Positions 34,186-46,716 of a stretch of 64,000 bases of DNA are shown piece by piece; the stretch's first letter is position 1; every line of letters begins with the position of its first letter. The DNA is taken from NCBI GenBank assembly GCA_946811185.2, contig OX328096.1, positions 45,212,252 to 45,276,251 of the forward strand, given 5' to 3'. The notes beneath the pieces were generated by a model that saw only the letters and a program-made list of their open reading frames with translations, had not been told where the DNA came from and ran no database searches. The position numbers and the translations under genes were made by a program. Source of the stretch: Hippopus hippopus. Lineage: Eukaryota; Mollusca; Bivalvia; Cardiida; Cardiidae.

Positions 34186-36140
34186 CCCCCTCCCAAGCTC
34201 GTGGGGGCGGGGGGATGTATATAGTAGTCACTGTGTTGGTCTGTCTGTAGCTTTGTCTGCTCTATTTCTCAATAACTACTGGTCAGATTTCATTCAAACT
34301 TTATAGGAAGTTTCAATAAGAAGCTAAGATGTGCATATTGTAATTTGGTTATGGTTAAATGATTTTCAAATGAGTTATGGCCCTTTTATGATTTTGTTTG
34401 TCCACTCTATTTAATATAAAGCAAAGATATGCATATTATAGTTTGGTTATGGTTGAATGATTTTCCAGAGTTATTGCCCTTTAATGAATTTATTTGTCCA
34501 AGCTATTTCTCAATAACTACTGGTCAGATTTCTATCAAACTTCATAGGAAGTTATAATACAAAGTGAAAATGTGTATATCATAAGTTGGTTATGGTAAGG
34601 TGATTTTTTTTTCAATGAGTTATGGCCCTTTGGTGAAGCTTTTTGTTCAAGCTTTTTTTCAATACCTACACGACGGATTTCAATCAAACTTCACGGGAAG
34701 TTTCATTTCAAAGCAAAGATGTGCATATTTGATTTTGGTTATTGTTGAATGATTTTCCAATGAGTTAGGGCTCATTGATGAATTTTTTTGTCCAAGTTAT
34801 TTCTTAATGCTCCTTGACAGATTTTAGTCAAACTTCATAGGAAGTTTCAGTATGAAGCAAAGATGTGCATCATAATTTGGTTATTGTTGAATGATTTTCA
34901 AATGAATTATGGCCCTTGATGCATTTCTTTATCTGCCCTATTTCTCAGTAACTATGCCAAGCCCTGGTAGCTCAGTTGGTAGCATGCAGGACTTGAGAAC
35001 GGGGTTGTGGGTTCAATCCCTGGCTCGGCCAATTTCTTTCTGAGGATTGATGATAGTCATTGCGACAGGATTCATTCCTACCTCACTGCTGACCATTGTT
35101 TCGAAGATGGTTATGTGGGAAAGCAGCCAGTGGCTTGGAAAGAAAATTGTGTGGAGTACTGGTGAAAGAGACTCCAGGAAAGCATGGATAGGTGCAGTGG
35201 CTGCTGCGATATTACTGAAATAATGTTGAAAACAGTATTAAAACACCATACAATCAATCAATCAATCTCAATAACGACAGGACGGATTTCAATCAATCTT
35301 CATAGGTAGTTTCAATGCAAAGATGTGCATATTGTGGTTTTGTTATGGTTGAATGATTTTTCATTGAATTATAGGCCTTTGATAATTTTTTTTTTTGGTC
35401 ACACCTTTTCCCAATAACTTCTGAATGGAAATCTATCAAACTTGGTAGTTTCAGTACCTGGCAAAGATCTGCATTTTATTATTTAGCTATGGTTTAATGA
35501 TTCATTCAGTTGTGGCCCTTGGATGACTTTTTGTCCCAGCTGTTTTTCAGTATGCACTGAATGCATTTCAATCAAACTTCTCATAGGAATTTTTTCAAAA
35601 CAAAGCAAAAGTGTGCATATTAAAATTGGTTAATGGTTGAATGATTTTTTTGATGAGTTATGGTCCTTTGATACATTTTCAGAGCATTCTTTGTCAGCTA
35701 TTTCTCCAGTACTGTATGACAGATCTCAATCAAACTTCATATATATGAAATTTTAATACCAAGCAAAGATGTGTATATTGTACGTTTTTGTGGTTGAATG
35801 ATTTTTCACTGAGTTATGATCCTTAGGTGTGTGGTTTTTTTTTCAAGTTATGTCCATGGTATTTCGTAATTACTACTTGATTCAATCAAACTTCACAGGG
35901 AGCTTCGACAGCAAACACCGATGTGCTTATTTTACGATCATTACGGTTGGTTGATTTTTTTTTTTTGAGTTATGGCCCATTGGTGTGGTTTACTGATTAG
36001 TCTTTCTCTATGGTATTTCTCAAGATTTTGGTCAAATTTTAAACAGGGAACACAGATTTGCTCACTGTACTGTTATACTGGTAAAGTGAGTATCTTTTTG
36101 ATAGAGTTATGCAGTTATCCATAGAATTCATCAAAAGAAA
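34186..36140 (+). mobile_element. Tandem-core element, about ten ~145-bp units, with SINE insertion
   Basis: The head TTTATACCCCCTCCCAAGC with GGGGGCGGGGGG can fold. The core units share CAATAACTACTGGTCAGATT, CAAACTTCATAGGAAGTTTC, GTGCATATT and TGAGTTATGGCCCTT. The anchor positions 34331, 34431, 34571, 34721, 34864, 35324, 35468, 35611, 35769 and 35930 give a period near 145 bp (one short unit; one interval enlarged by the SINE). The 3' end is not sharply defined. Confidence 0.7.
34956..35266 (+). mobile_element. tRNA-derived SINE, longest copy
   Basis: GCCCTGGTAGCTCAGTTGG is a good A box and GGGTTCAATCCCTGGC a good B box. A non-tRNA body of ~200 bp follows, with tail AATCAATCAATCAAT. Flanks TCAGTAACTA and TCAATAACGA resemble a target duplication within the host tandem repeat. 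It is not a functional tRNA: the acceptor and T stems are not consistent. Confidence 0.85.
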
Positions 36141-36369
36141 TTATGGTGAGCATAGTTCACTGTGTCATGAGAGCAGTGGAAGAGAAGCCCATTTCAGGTT
36201 GCTTTTCAAAGTTTCTGTATTTTGTTTTAGTATTTATAGTATATAATAGCTGTTTAAAACTGTCTTACATTTTGGATTTAGGCATTATGCATTTGTGTGA
36301 CAAAGAGTTATTTCTTGACATGAAGCTGGTGGGGGGGATTTCATCATGTTAAGTGATAGCTCTAGTTGC

Positions 36370-36434
36370 TTTTGCAGGCAGTGAAGATTAAGATCAGGTC
36401 ATACATGCTATGCAGTCTGATCATGGATCTATGC
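36370..36434. repeat. Second palindromic family core, interrupted
   Basis: GCAGTGAAGATTAAGATCAG and TGCAGTCTGATCATGGATC are the two arms. The downstream arm is cut by the start of the element at 36435. Confidence 0.5.
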
Positions 36435-37202
36435 TTTTTAGCTCACCTGAGCACAAAGTGCTCAAGGTGAGCTTTTGTGATCATGCTGTCTCCATTGTGT
36501 ATCGTCCGTCATCAACTGTTTCCTTGTGTACGCTCTAGAGGCCACATTTTTAGTCCAATACTCTTTAAAGTTTGTCAGAATATTTATCTTGATGACATCT
36601 CATACAAGTTTGAAAATTGGTCTCGTCGGATCAAAAACTAGGTCTAATGGTCAAATCTTGAATAAAGCTTGTATACAATCTAGAGGCCACATTTTGAGTC
36701 CAATATTCTTGAAAATTGGTCAGAATCTTTGTATTAATGATGTCTTTGACATGTTAGAAAATTAGCCATGTAAGGTCAAAAACTAGGTCAACTGGTCAAG
36801 TCTTTGAAAAACTATGTATACGCTCTTGAGGGTACACTTTCAGTCAAATTCCCATGAAAGTTGGTCAGAATCTCTGTCATAATGATATCTTGGAAGAGTT
36901 TCAAAATGAGTCACATCTGGTTAAAACTAGGTCACTAAGTCAAATCTTGAAAAAACCTTGTGTACACTCTAGAGGCCACATATTGAGCCTAATACTCACG
37001 AATCTTGGTCTGAATGTTTGTCTTGATGATGTCTCAATCCAGTTTGAAAATGGTTCACATTGCGTCAAAAACTAGGTCACCAGATCAAATCTATAACATA
37101 CCTTTGTATCCTTTCATAATATCCCGAAAAAAGATTAGAAATGGGTCATGTATCGTCAAATGGCTCAGGTGAGTGACCTAGGGCTGTCATGGCCCTCTTG
37201 TT
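36435..37202 (+). mobile_element. Hairpin-head element, AGCTCACCTGAGCA family (complete, short)
   Basis: Head AGCTCACCTGAGCACAAAG with complement GTGCTCAAGGTGAGCT, a near-perfect stem. Four ~145-bp core units follow. The tail is GGCTCAGGTGAGTGACC then a CATGGCCCTCTTGTT end. Confidence 0.8.
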
Positions 37203-37488
37203 CTTATTTTCGGATGTAGGAAACATTTTTGGAAAAGAAGAAATACAAATTTTGTGCAAAAGAAATGATTTTCTCTGAGCAAAATCAAAAATTGTCTAAA
37301 TGATGGAAGGGCATCATCCAAAGGTTAAAATACAAATGAAATCCTCAGCTGTGTTTGAGTTTGGTCAATGGCACTATGTCTGATACAAGTGTTTATTTCT
37401 TTTACGCATCTCTAAGAGCGCTTTTCGCCTTGTATTTGAAAAAGTCTGATTTTAATCTTCAATAAAAATGTCTTCTGCAGTATGAGGC

Positions 37489-37706
37489 TTAATACTTGGG
37501 GACACAATCCTGACAAATGCGTGGAAGAAAGTTTTTTCGAAATGTATGTAGGAAAGGATAAAATGCTAGCAACCAGCAATTTCCCTTTTTAAACAATGTT
37601 TTCAAACTATCTGAAAACTGTAGCTCATTTGTACCAATTTTGAATTGCTGTTGGCAGTTACTTTCAGTTTGGAAGAGTCAACAGTTTGTTGTTTGGTGAA
37701 GATTTA
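37489..37706 (+). mobile_element. TTAA palindromic MITE, diverged copy
   Basis: TTAATACTTGGGGACACAAT at the left, core AGGATAAAATGCTAGCAACC, and right end TTGTTTGGTGAAGATTTA. Confidence 0.7.
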
Positions 37707-38975
37707 CATGAATGGTGGAGCAAGTTAGCAGCAAATCCCAATGCAGAGGTTTGTGTGGATAGGTCCAACAAGAACAATTCATGGATAAGTCTTCATTATG
37801 TCTATTTGTCAAAGTAACTTCATTGATAATTCAGCATGTAGGGTGGGAATGGGGGTGTTAGAATAATATTACATCCACAGGTGACTTAAGCACAAATTAA
37901 AAAATTATACAGGAAACATGATGTGAAATCTTACCATTGTACAACTGAAACAAATGCTGGTAGTTCAGCTAAGGATTTGTACGAAACTTTTAACAACTAA
38001 AGTCTGTATTTGTATTACATCAAAGAATCAAGGGCATACACTGATTTCTTATAATAATGTACTCTTTCTGAATTGATCCACTTCCTGAGGTTCTTTAAGC
38101 CCATTAGCATTCTGGTACTGTATCACAATAAATAGGAAATGTAAATCATTCTGTTCCTTCATCGTTATTTTGATTTGCAAGTTGGAATCTGGCTGCCAAT
38201 TTCTAAGCCTATCCCTGACCAATAAGGGGTCATTCAAGAGGCAAAGTTAGGGAAAATGAGAGTATTATTGCAGGTGTATGGTTTGTGCATTGATCTGTTG
38301 CTGTCTAAGGTTTTTTACTTTAATTTACCTTGAAGTTGAAAAAGGTCCCATCAGGCAGCTTTAAAGCTGATATAGAGACCTGTCAGTTAAGCATTGCAGA
38401 TAGGTTGAAGATTTTAGTTTGTATTCCATTCTGTTGTCTGAAGATTGCAAGATGTGAAAATTAGATATTCATCTGGTGAGTAATCAAACATACCTTTTTT
38501 TTTGCATATATATAGGTATTTAGGATATGCTTCTTATAGACCCATTGGTTAAATTCATGTCAGTAATCTTTCATCCTTTGTACAAGGATTGCTCCATTTT
38601 GTCTGTCAGTTTTTTTCGATTTGGCTCAATTGTTAAGTGGTATGGGCTTCCGACACACAACCTTTAAAATACTTTTTCATGCACAGTTTGTTTTAAAAGG
38701 GTGTTTAAATGGAGCAAAAACACAACTTGAGACAGGTTTGTCAGAACTAAGCAAACAGTGACACTATTTCCTTCTATGCTTATCTATATTCACATTGCAA
38801 AAAGTGCTGTTAACCAACCAATCTGATTGTATCTCCCTTTTTATACATGCTAGATAAAAAATAGCTTATATAATTAGTGGCATTTTTACTCATTTTAATT
38901 CTTTGGAAATGTAAACATTCTAAAGTTAAAGTGAATACAAGACCCTCAATATATTCAAGCAAATACTTTTTTCAG
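37707..38975. other. Intron end upstream of the giant exon
   Basis: No repeat or coding frame recognised in about 1.2 kb. The last 30 bases are the pyrimidine-rich acceptor region of exon 38976-43907. Confidence 0.55.
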
Positions 38976-41900
38976 ACCATACGGATACCATGGTTGATGT
39001 GAATGAGTCTTACAGACTGGGTGAAATACCTGAGGTTGAAGGGATTGTAAGAACAGAAATCTCAGAGCCTATACAGGCACCCATAGTCTTTGAAAGCCAA
39101 AATCAGCCAACAGTGTCTAGGCTTGTGAATGAGGATGAACAAGGTGACTCATGTCTGGACTCAATTCAAGATTTGCATGTTCCTCAAACAAGAGACAGCA
39201 GAAAAGATGATGTGAGATTGTACACTGCTCCAGGAATACCAGAGATGATTTCGTTTCCTGATAGTACCCTAATAGAAGAACTGGACTTTAAAGATAAAGA
39301 TATTATGTCAGGAGAAGAATATACTGAAACAGAGAAAAATACTGCAATAGGAAAAGATGAGGTTGAGGAGAAAAAAGAAGCTCCTGAATATGTAAAGTCA
39401 AAGCCAAAGAAGCAAAAAACAGTGACTTTTGCAGCTTCTGTTATAGACAATGAAAGGGCCGATACAGATAGTAGTAGTGAATATGAATCAAGTGACGAGT
39501 CTACTTCTGATACAAGTGATAATGACTATGAGGGTTATTATGTTGTTGCTCCCATGCTTGAAGAGAAAGAGGACAAGACAACTAAATCTGATATTCACTT
39601 CAAAGATGTTTTGACTACAGATTTAGATGAAGATGTTGATGAGCAGGATACTGTAAAACTTGTATATAAATCTCCTGTTCAGGAGACAGACATTTTTAAT
39701 GTAGCTGATCCCAAAACACCAGACTTTCTCCATGAAGATGAAAAATACTTTGTTGATCCAGATGTTAAATTCATTGAAAGAGCAACATTTACTGATATGG
39801 ATGAAGGTGAAAATTTTAGACCAGGAGACGAAAATATTGATACAGAGAGTGACAAAATATCTACTGACAACAAAGAAGCAGTTGAGGATCCAAAGCCATT
39901 GAAAGACTCTCTTGATAACTTTAAGACACAATCAGACAATAACAATAGATTAAATCAAAGAGCAATTGATCTTGAAGTAAATGAAACAACTTTTGTGAAT
40001 CTCAGTACTCAAGCAACACTTGTTCAAACTGAACATGAAAAAGTGCATCTGTGTTTAAGTAATACTCCAGAAACCCCACTCTCTCAACAAAATGAACCGG
40101 ATGAGAAAACTGATCAACAAATTACAATGGAGTCATCTGGTTTCACTTATAATGAGTTTGAAATAAATATTGCAGCAGACGCTAAAGGTCAAAACAATCA
40201 TAAAGAAGAGGAGAATAAAAATACAAAACTAAAAGAATCAAAATTTGATGGCATAGATTCTGATCTAAATGTTTTAACTGTTCAAATTGCAGACAATGAA
40301 AATGATGCAGATATTGAACATAAAGAAACAGTGACTGAAACTATGGTAGAATCAGACCAATCTAGCTCCTCAAGTAGTGATGATGAAGCACTTTCTAAAG
40401 ATATAAGTACAAAGCAAATACTACTTACCACCTATTTAGAATCGAAAGGCGAAATTGATCTAATAGGAAATACAAATGAGGCTGTTTTGGAGAGAGGTGA
40501 GACAGAATTATGTACAGTTTCGGAACAGGTTAGGTGCAAAGAATCATTGGAAGAGGGAAAAGAGTTATCAAAGTCATTAAATACTCAATCAGAAAAGACC
40601 CGAAATCCTGAAAATTTAGAGCAAGTTAGTCAAGAAACATCTGACTTTGAAACAACAGGGAAAACAGTCATCACTGAACATGAAATTGAAGAAAGTGAAC
40701 AGGCCATGGAAGAAGAGTTTGTTACATGTGAGTTTCAACTAAATAGGAGTCAAAATGATAATACCTTGGAGACACATTCAGTTTCATCAAATTCACAAAG
40801 CTCATCAAGTGAAACATCTGATGAAGAACAAAGATTATCAGACACATGTATCAAATCAGTAATTCAAGACAAACCAAGACTAAATGACAGAAAGAAAAAG
40901 TTGAAAAGAAGAATTAAGGGAGAGCCAAATATGAAAGAAAACAAATATCCATCAGAAACACTGATAGATTCATCTAATTCAGAAGGTTCTTCTTATGAAA
41001 TATGTGATGATGAAGAAAAAATAGATCAAGACATAATTATCAAACCAGCAAATTATGTTGATGATAAGAATAAATTAAAAGAAACGGAGTTAAAACTAAG
41101 GGAGAGAGAATATAAGCAACAAGGAGAAGATGAAGAAGACTCATCAAGTTTACAATTTCCTCACAAAGGCATGTCTTATAATGACCAATCTGCATCAGAT
41201 ATTTATACCAAACCAGCAAGTGATGAGAGAAAATCACAAATCATTGATGAGCCTCAGGTTGCTGTGATGAAAATGGACTACAAAAAAAGAAAGTATATGC
41301 ACCAAAAAGAAGCCAATATTGACTCATCTGATTCAGAAAAATCTTTGAGTGAGTCATCTAAAAGTGCACTTAAAGCATCAGACATTGTTGCAAAATCAGC
41401 AAGTGAAACTACAGAAATACATTGTAATGATGAGAGTAGTTTAGAACAGACTGATTACAAATTAATGGATAAGAAAGAATTTTCACTAGATATTTTTGCC
41501 AAACCAGCAAGTGAAGAGAGAAAATCACAAATCGGTGAAAAAAATAAGGTTGCTCTTGTGGAAACTGACTACAAAAAAGCAAAGTATAAGCACCAACAAG
41601 AAACTAGTATTGACTCCTCTGATTCAGAAAATTCTTCAAAGGAGTCATCTGAAAGTGCACTAAAAGAATCCAATTTTGATGCACAACCAACAGGTGAAAC
41701 TACAGAAATACATTGTAATATTGATAATGATTTAGAGCAAATTGATGATCTATTTCTTCCTGAGAAAGAAAAAGGTGCACAACCAACCATTGAAAATACA
41801 GAAATACATTGTAATGATGATAATAATTTGGAAAAAATTGATGACCTATTTCTTCCTGAGAAAGAATTTTCACCAAATATTTATACCAAACCAGCCATTG

Positions 41901-43907
41901 ATGGTAGAAAATCACAAATCAAAGATGAGAATCAGGTTGCTTTCATGGAAATGGAATGCAAAAATGCAAAACATCACCACCAAGAAGAAACCAATATTGA
42001 CTCTTCTGATTCGGAAAATTCTTCAAGTGAGTCATCTGAAAGTGCACTATTAGAATCAGATATTGATGCTCCTAAGAAAAGTCCTAGGGCTGAATTTGTT
42101 ACTTCTTTTAAATCTGAAGAAATTAATAGTTTTGCGAAACCACCTGAAACAGATTTAGATAGTGACATTGTTTTCCAAGACATAATAATACCTGAATCTA
42201 CAGATTCTGAATTCATTTTTTCACCTGTGCCATCAGAGAGTGCAAATAACTTTAAAGATCTAGACAGTGAAAATTTTTCAGATGTTGATTTACAGATTTA
42301 CCCAGGATCTGAAACTGACAGAACAGAGTCCTTCATTATCACTGAGAACGCAAAAAAAAGCATCAAATCAAAATCTGGTGACTTTTCTGGTGCAGCTGAT
42401 ACTGAAAACATGAAAAACATTCTTGACCTTAAAACAAAGGAAATGTCTGATTCAAGCTCATCAGATGATGATGGTGGAAAAGATATTGTAAAAAGTTTTA
42501 GTGTCAAACCAACGAAAAAAGACCCAACAGGTTTATCTGATGTTCTTGCCGAATCAGTTATAGCTGATTCAAAAGAAGACACAAAAGATAAAATAGAAGT
42601 ATTTGAATATTCAAATACACCTGGCTTTGCAGCTGTAACTTATCTTGATGCAGAACCTGAAGTTGAAGTTGATATCACAAAGTCAGTTGTGGAAACTGAT
42701 TTAGATATAGTCATACCAGATGGCACAAAGGATAAATCCTTAGCATCTGAACATTCTTATGAATCAGGTTATGTGTTTATAACTGATCAGGATGAAGAAC
42801 CTAAAGTAAAAGATGATATTTCAAAGACTGTAATTGAAACAAATTTAGATACAGCCATTCAGGATATAAATGTAGCTGTAGAGCCAATTCCAATAAGTAC
42901 ACAAGCTACAGTTAATGATAAAAGTTATGACATTGCCTCAAATTATATGAATAAAGACGTGATTGGAAGCCGAGGATATTCTGAAAATTGTATCCCTGAC
43001 AGTGAGGTTGATCCAAAGATAGTAACAGCTGAAGAAACTTTAGGCATTTTTGCAACTTCTGGAATTGCTGTGAATTATATACCAGAATCTCAAGTTGACA
43101 GAGAAGAATCATTTGTACCAAATGAGCAAAAACTATCATATAAACACTTTGAAATACAAGGTTCTTCATCACTTGTTGATGATACTATTGAAAGAGATAC
43201 AGAATTCAAAGACAATATAAAATACACTCTACAGGACACTGGTGACCTAGAGTCACCACAAACATCTGAAACAAATCCCTGTACAGATGAAGGACAATAT
43301 GCAAAGACACCAGTGTCACCATCATACATGGAAAGTTCACAGGTATCAGATATTGGAGCACCTCGGCCTGAGTATGTTACACCTGCATATGTTGCAGAAC
43401 AGTTTCATGCAGCTATTCCTGTTGAAACTCCTCCAGGTCAAGAAGGTCCACCCCCAGATGAAGTTTACTGTGAAACAACATATACTGTTATAAGGAGAGT
43501 AAAGGTAAAACAGAGATATGAAACAGACAAAACAGAACGCCAGTTAACTACAACAATAGAAAGATTAGCACAAGAAAAGGATAACTTGCCTACAATTGGA
43601 GGAGTTGGTGATCAAACTTCAGGAACAAACAAGAGAACAAGATCATCCTCATCCTCATCAGAATCTGATAGTTTTCATCATACACATAAGAAATTGGAGC
43701 TTGACCCTGAAACAAATAACTATCAAACTCGGCCTCCTTCCAGGGAATTTATTGTACAGGAAACCAATATCGGTGCAGACAACATAGAGAGGGTAGAAGA
43801 GAAGTATGTGAAAGAAACACAGACTGGAATAAGGAGCCATTTATCTTCTTCTTCTTTATCTTCATCTGACTTAGATATGGAAACTAAGATGTTTGATGTC
43901 CAGGAGG
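38976..43907 (+). CDS. Giant disordered exon of probable ankyrin, 1644 codons, phase 1-1
   Basis: Acceptor: ACTTTTTTCAG (AG at 38974-38975). Preferred donor: GAGG|GTAAAG (GT at 43908); an alternative in-phase donor lies six bases on (AAAG|GTATCT). The 4932-nt exon is open throughout. Counting from the Met at 38990, which is probably internal and not a start, the product is highly acidic and Ser/Glu/Lys/Asp-rich. It has Ser runs followed by acid (SSSSSSDDEA, SSDSENSS) typical of CK2 sites. It carries about three tandem repeats near residues 741-1030 (anchors KPASDERKSQ, KPASEERKSQ and KPAIDGRKSQ at 41210, 41501 and 41888). A more conserved-looking basic/hydrophobic block lies at about residues 1493-1535 (YTVIRRVKVKQRYE). 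No enzyme motif or membrane segment is visible. Giant ankyrins use such exons as long flexible arms linking membrane and cytoskeleton; that role is inferred. Without the donor the frame runs to a stop at 44027-44029. Confidence 0.8.
41197..42075 (+). repeat. Coding tandem repeats within the giant exon
   Basis: Three protein repeats with period 97 residues share KPAS/I-x-x-R-K-S-Q, Y-K-K-x-K-Y, and SSDSENSSSESSESAL, then TEIHCN. Anchors lie at 41210, 41501 and 41888. The middle-to-last spacing is 32 residues longer because of an internal duplication of the TEIHCN..LFLPEKE block (about 41702 and 41798). Confidence 0.85.
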
Positions 43908-44253
43908 GTAAAGGTATCTTTTCGTATGATTTACACGTGCGAATCTTTTCACACTTTCAATGTTTTAAGTCTCTTTTACCGTCTGCCGTTATATGTGAAG
44001 ATTTGAATCATTACAAAAGGAAGGCTTAAACATGTATCTTTATAAAAAGGATGATGGTTTGTATTGCTTTTTACATTCTCTACTGGTTTCATGGTTTGGG
44101 TTGTTTTTTCTCTCAGTTTTGGTTCTTACTTCAAATATTCAACAGCTGACAAACTAGAGTTTAGATTTTACAAGGATATTAGTTTTGCTAGGAATTGTCA
44201 TGTGATGACATTGTTACAACAGTTTTTATTTTTTTCACTGCAACCACTTTACT
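43908..44253. other. Intron start after the giant exon; read-through frame to 44029
   Basis: The giant exon's frame stays open for about 40 codons past the preferred donor and ends at TAA 44027-44029. The extra residues are hydrophobic and unlike the exon, so I treat them as intronic. Retention would give an alternative C-terminus. Confidence 0.55.
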
Positions 44254-44462
44254 TTAAACCATAAAGTTCTGGAACCAACTTAAGTTGTTTTTGCGGACAG
44301 TGTAGATCAAGACCAGACTGAACAAAACGTGCAGTCTGATTTTGGATCTACACTTTCCGCTACTCTGTTACATATTTTGGCCAAAGCAACCTTGAAATGA
44401 CAATATTATGGATGTTTGTCGTGACTGAGGACATTTCAGTCGTTCAGCACTCTAAGGGTTAA
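44254..44462. mobile_element. Second TTAA foldback MITE family, copy
   Basis: TTAAACCATAAAGTTCTGGA at the left and AGCACTCTAAGGGTTAA at the right form inverted ends. The internal foldback GTAGATCAAGACCAGACTG pairs with CAGTCTGATTTTGGATCTAC. Confidence 0.7.
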
Positions 44463-45028
44463 AGTTCAAAACGGTAGGTTAAGAGATGCTGTCTTAATGA
44501 AACTGCTTTATGATTTGTGTCAACAGTTTCTTCGACACTCCATCTTCAGAATGTATGTTGTCAGTATTTTGGAAGAATCAAAATATCCAGACAGAAACTG
44601 TGGACATTCGGAGTTATGTTGTCATCCAGTGTTTATGTTTTGTTGGTTTTTCAAGGGTGGATTGTTTTTAACATGAGTTCGTTTTATTCTTGATTAACCA
44701 TATCACAGTTCTTGTCTGTGTTGGAGGATACTGACATTGGAGATTGAAATTTGAAACTACTAACACTGCTATTACTAAAAACACAAAAGTATGAATGTGT
44801 GTACACTTCATGCAAGCAAGATGTAATTTGAGTTCCCTTATCTTTGAAAAAACCTTATGGTAAATGTCAGGGTTTGCATATAATGAAATATTTCTCAAGT
44901 TAAGACACCAATGGTGAATTGTAGCAACAAATTGATGTAGGACTCTACAACCAAAAAAAAAAGTCAACCATTGTGTCAAATGTAAGGAAGGGTCATATGA
45001 AAAGTTTCTCCTCTTGGCATTATGACTT
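44463..45028. other. Intronic sequence without recognisable feature
   Basis: A 103-aa minus-strand frame (44668-44979) has no recognisable motif; not called. Confidence 0.5.
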
Positions 45029-45128
45029 AGCCCACCTAAACAGGTAGAACTTAAGATGAGCTATTGTGATTGCTAACCTAACTGGAAGAGTAAAACATGT
45101 ATTCACCTAACCTGGACTTGAACCCTAG
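45029..45128. repeat. Degraded repeat head plus reverse B-box-like piece
   Basis: TAGCCCACCTAAACAGG and GATGAGCTATTGTGATTGC resemble a decayed AGCTCACCTG head. CTGGACTTGAACCCTA near 45112 is a reverse B box. Confidence 0.35.
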
Positions 45129-45129
45129 A

Positions 45130-46062
45130 CAAGAGGGCTATGATGGCTATGTATTGCTCCACTGGATAGTAAGTACAAACCATACATACCAAACATTGCA
45201 ATTTAAAAGTTTTCACAATATGAGCCTATGTAAAACTTTAGTATGTGGTGTTGGACCAGTTTTGACCCCAAGTCTTTATTTGTAGAATCTTAGTAGAGGT
45301 CTACAAGGTAAATATACGTGCAAAATTTGGTACCTCCAGGTCTTATGGTAAGGAAGAAGAAGATTTTTAAATTTTCACTACATAAGCCAATGTAAAGCTT
45401 GTAACTGCCGGAGGCATTCCCATATTTGACCCCAGGGGTGAAATTTGAACTATCTTGGCCCACTAGATAAAGCTACATACAAAATTCGGTGGCCCTTGGC
45501 TTTATGGTTAGGAATGAGAAGATTTTTAAAGCTTTCACAATATAAGCCATTGTAAAACTTGTAACCTCGGGTGCAGGGCCAATTTTGGTCCCAGGACACC
45601 TATTGGAACAATAGATGAAGCCATAATTCAAGTTTGGTAGCCCTAGGCCTAATGGTTTAGAACCAGTATAAGTCCATGTAAAACTTGTGACACCGGGAAC
45701 AGGGTCAGTCTTGACCCAGGGGCTATAATTCAAAAAATTTTGGAAGAGGTCTATGAGATGAAGCTACAAGCCAAATTTGGTAGCCCCTCGGCCTTACGAT
45801 TTAGGACAAAAAGATTTTCAAAGATTTTAGTATTTCTCAGTTTTGTTGCCATGGCAACCAGTGTTTTTACAGGAATTAAGTTCTGTCAAGGATTCTGAAG
45901 AGGGCCATGGCAGGATAATTTCTGTAAAGTTTCGTCAAAATCAGATTGGTAGTTTCAGAGAATAAGATGTTTGAAATAATAGTTAACACACAGACGGACA
46001 GACAAACGTCAGACACAGGGCCATGACGTGAACTCTGTGGCCTTTGGCCATTGGAGCAAAAG
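45130..46062 (-). mobile_element. Hairpin-head element, CTGGCCGAAGGCCAG family, minus copy
   Basis: Read on the minus strand: head TTTTGCTCCAATGGCCAAAG with partner GGCCACAGAG, then a GTCTGTCCGTCTGTGTG block, core units with GGTCAAAATTGG-type and TAGGGCTACCAAA-type motifs, and tail GCCATCATAGCCCTCTTG at the low-coordinate end. Confidence 0.7.
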
Positions 46063-46064
46063 TG

Positions 46065-46150
46065 TAATGGCCTGACCTGGACTCAAGCCTTGGACCCCTC
46101 ACTCACTCTGCAAGTGCTGTACCAATTGAGATATTGAACCATTGGAAGTA
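46065..46150 (-). repeat. tRNA-like head, possible second SINE family
   Basis: On the minus strand ATCTCAATTGGTACAGCAC resembles an A box and CCAAGGCTTGAGTCC a degraded B box. No matching body or tail identified. Confidence 0.35.
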
Positions 46151-46716
46151 CAGATAACCACCCTACATTAACAGTCCCATCACTTGTCTCTCAATGATTT
46201 CAGAGATCTTATCAGAAACTTTAAGGTCAATTAGACTCATGCCTTGTGCGCAGACTACAAAGGTGGAAACTCTTAAGTTGCTTTGGTTATGCGACCAATA
46301 TGGCAGCTGGTTCTAACAAGAAATTAAAAAAAAAAAATCCAGAGGGCAGATGGCATTGAACTTGATTTTAGATTAAGGTTAACCTTTGATCTATTTTTTA
46401 GATAGGTCAAATTTTTGGAGCTTATGTTCTGTAAATTCCTGAGGGAAGTCACTGAAGATCTCTCTAGGAATCATTACACCAACTGTTTTCATATTTCTTA
46501 TGAAACATCATCTAGTGGTCTTAGTTTCATTTGATTTAGTTACAGACCTCACGTCAAAAGTAGATCTGGTTGGGGTTACATTTTGTACAATTTAGACATT
46601 TTTGAAAAAAAAACTTTTGCACCAGAGTTTGATGTCTGTATGTATCATTGTTATGTCTTCTTTTGAAAAAGTTATTCAAAACTTTTTGTTCATTGGACAA
46701 AGATGACCTTATCACC
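46151..46716. other. Intronic sequence without recognisable feature
   Basis: No feature recognised. Confidence 0.5.

Noticed and set aside
34961..35035. Functional tRNA gene
   Set aside because: Same tRNA-derived SINE family; stems are degenerate and the body follows directly.
38990..44029. The 1679-residue frame as an intronless gene starting at Met 38990
   Set aside because: The frame has a consensus acceptor just upstream in the same phase as the other exons and a donor at 43908. The Met lies five codons inside the exon and the tail after the donor differs in composition.
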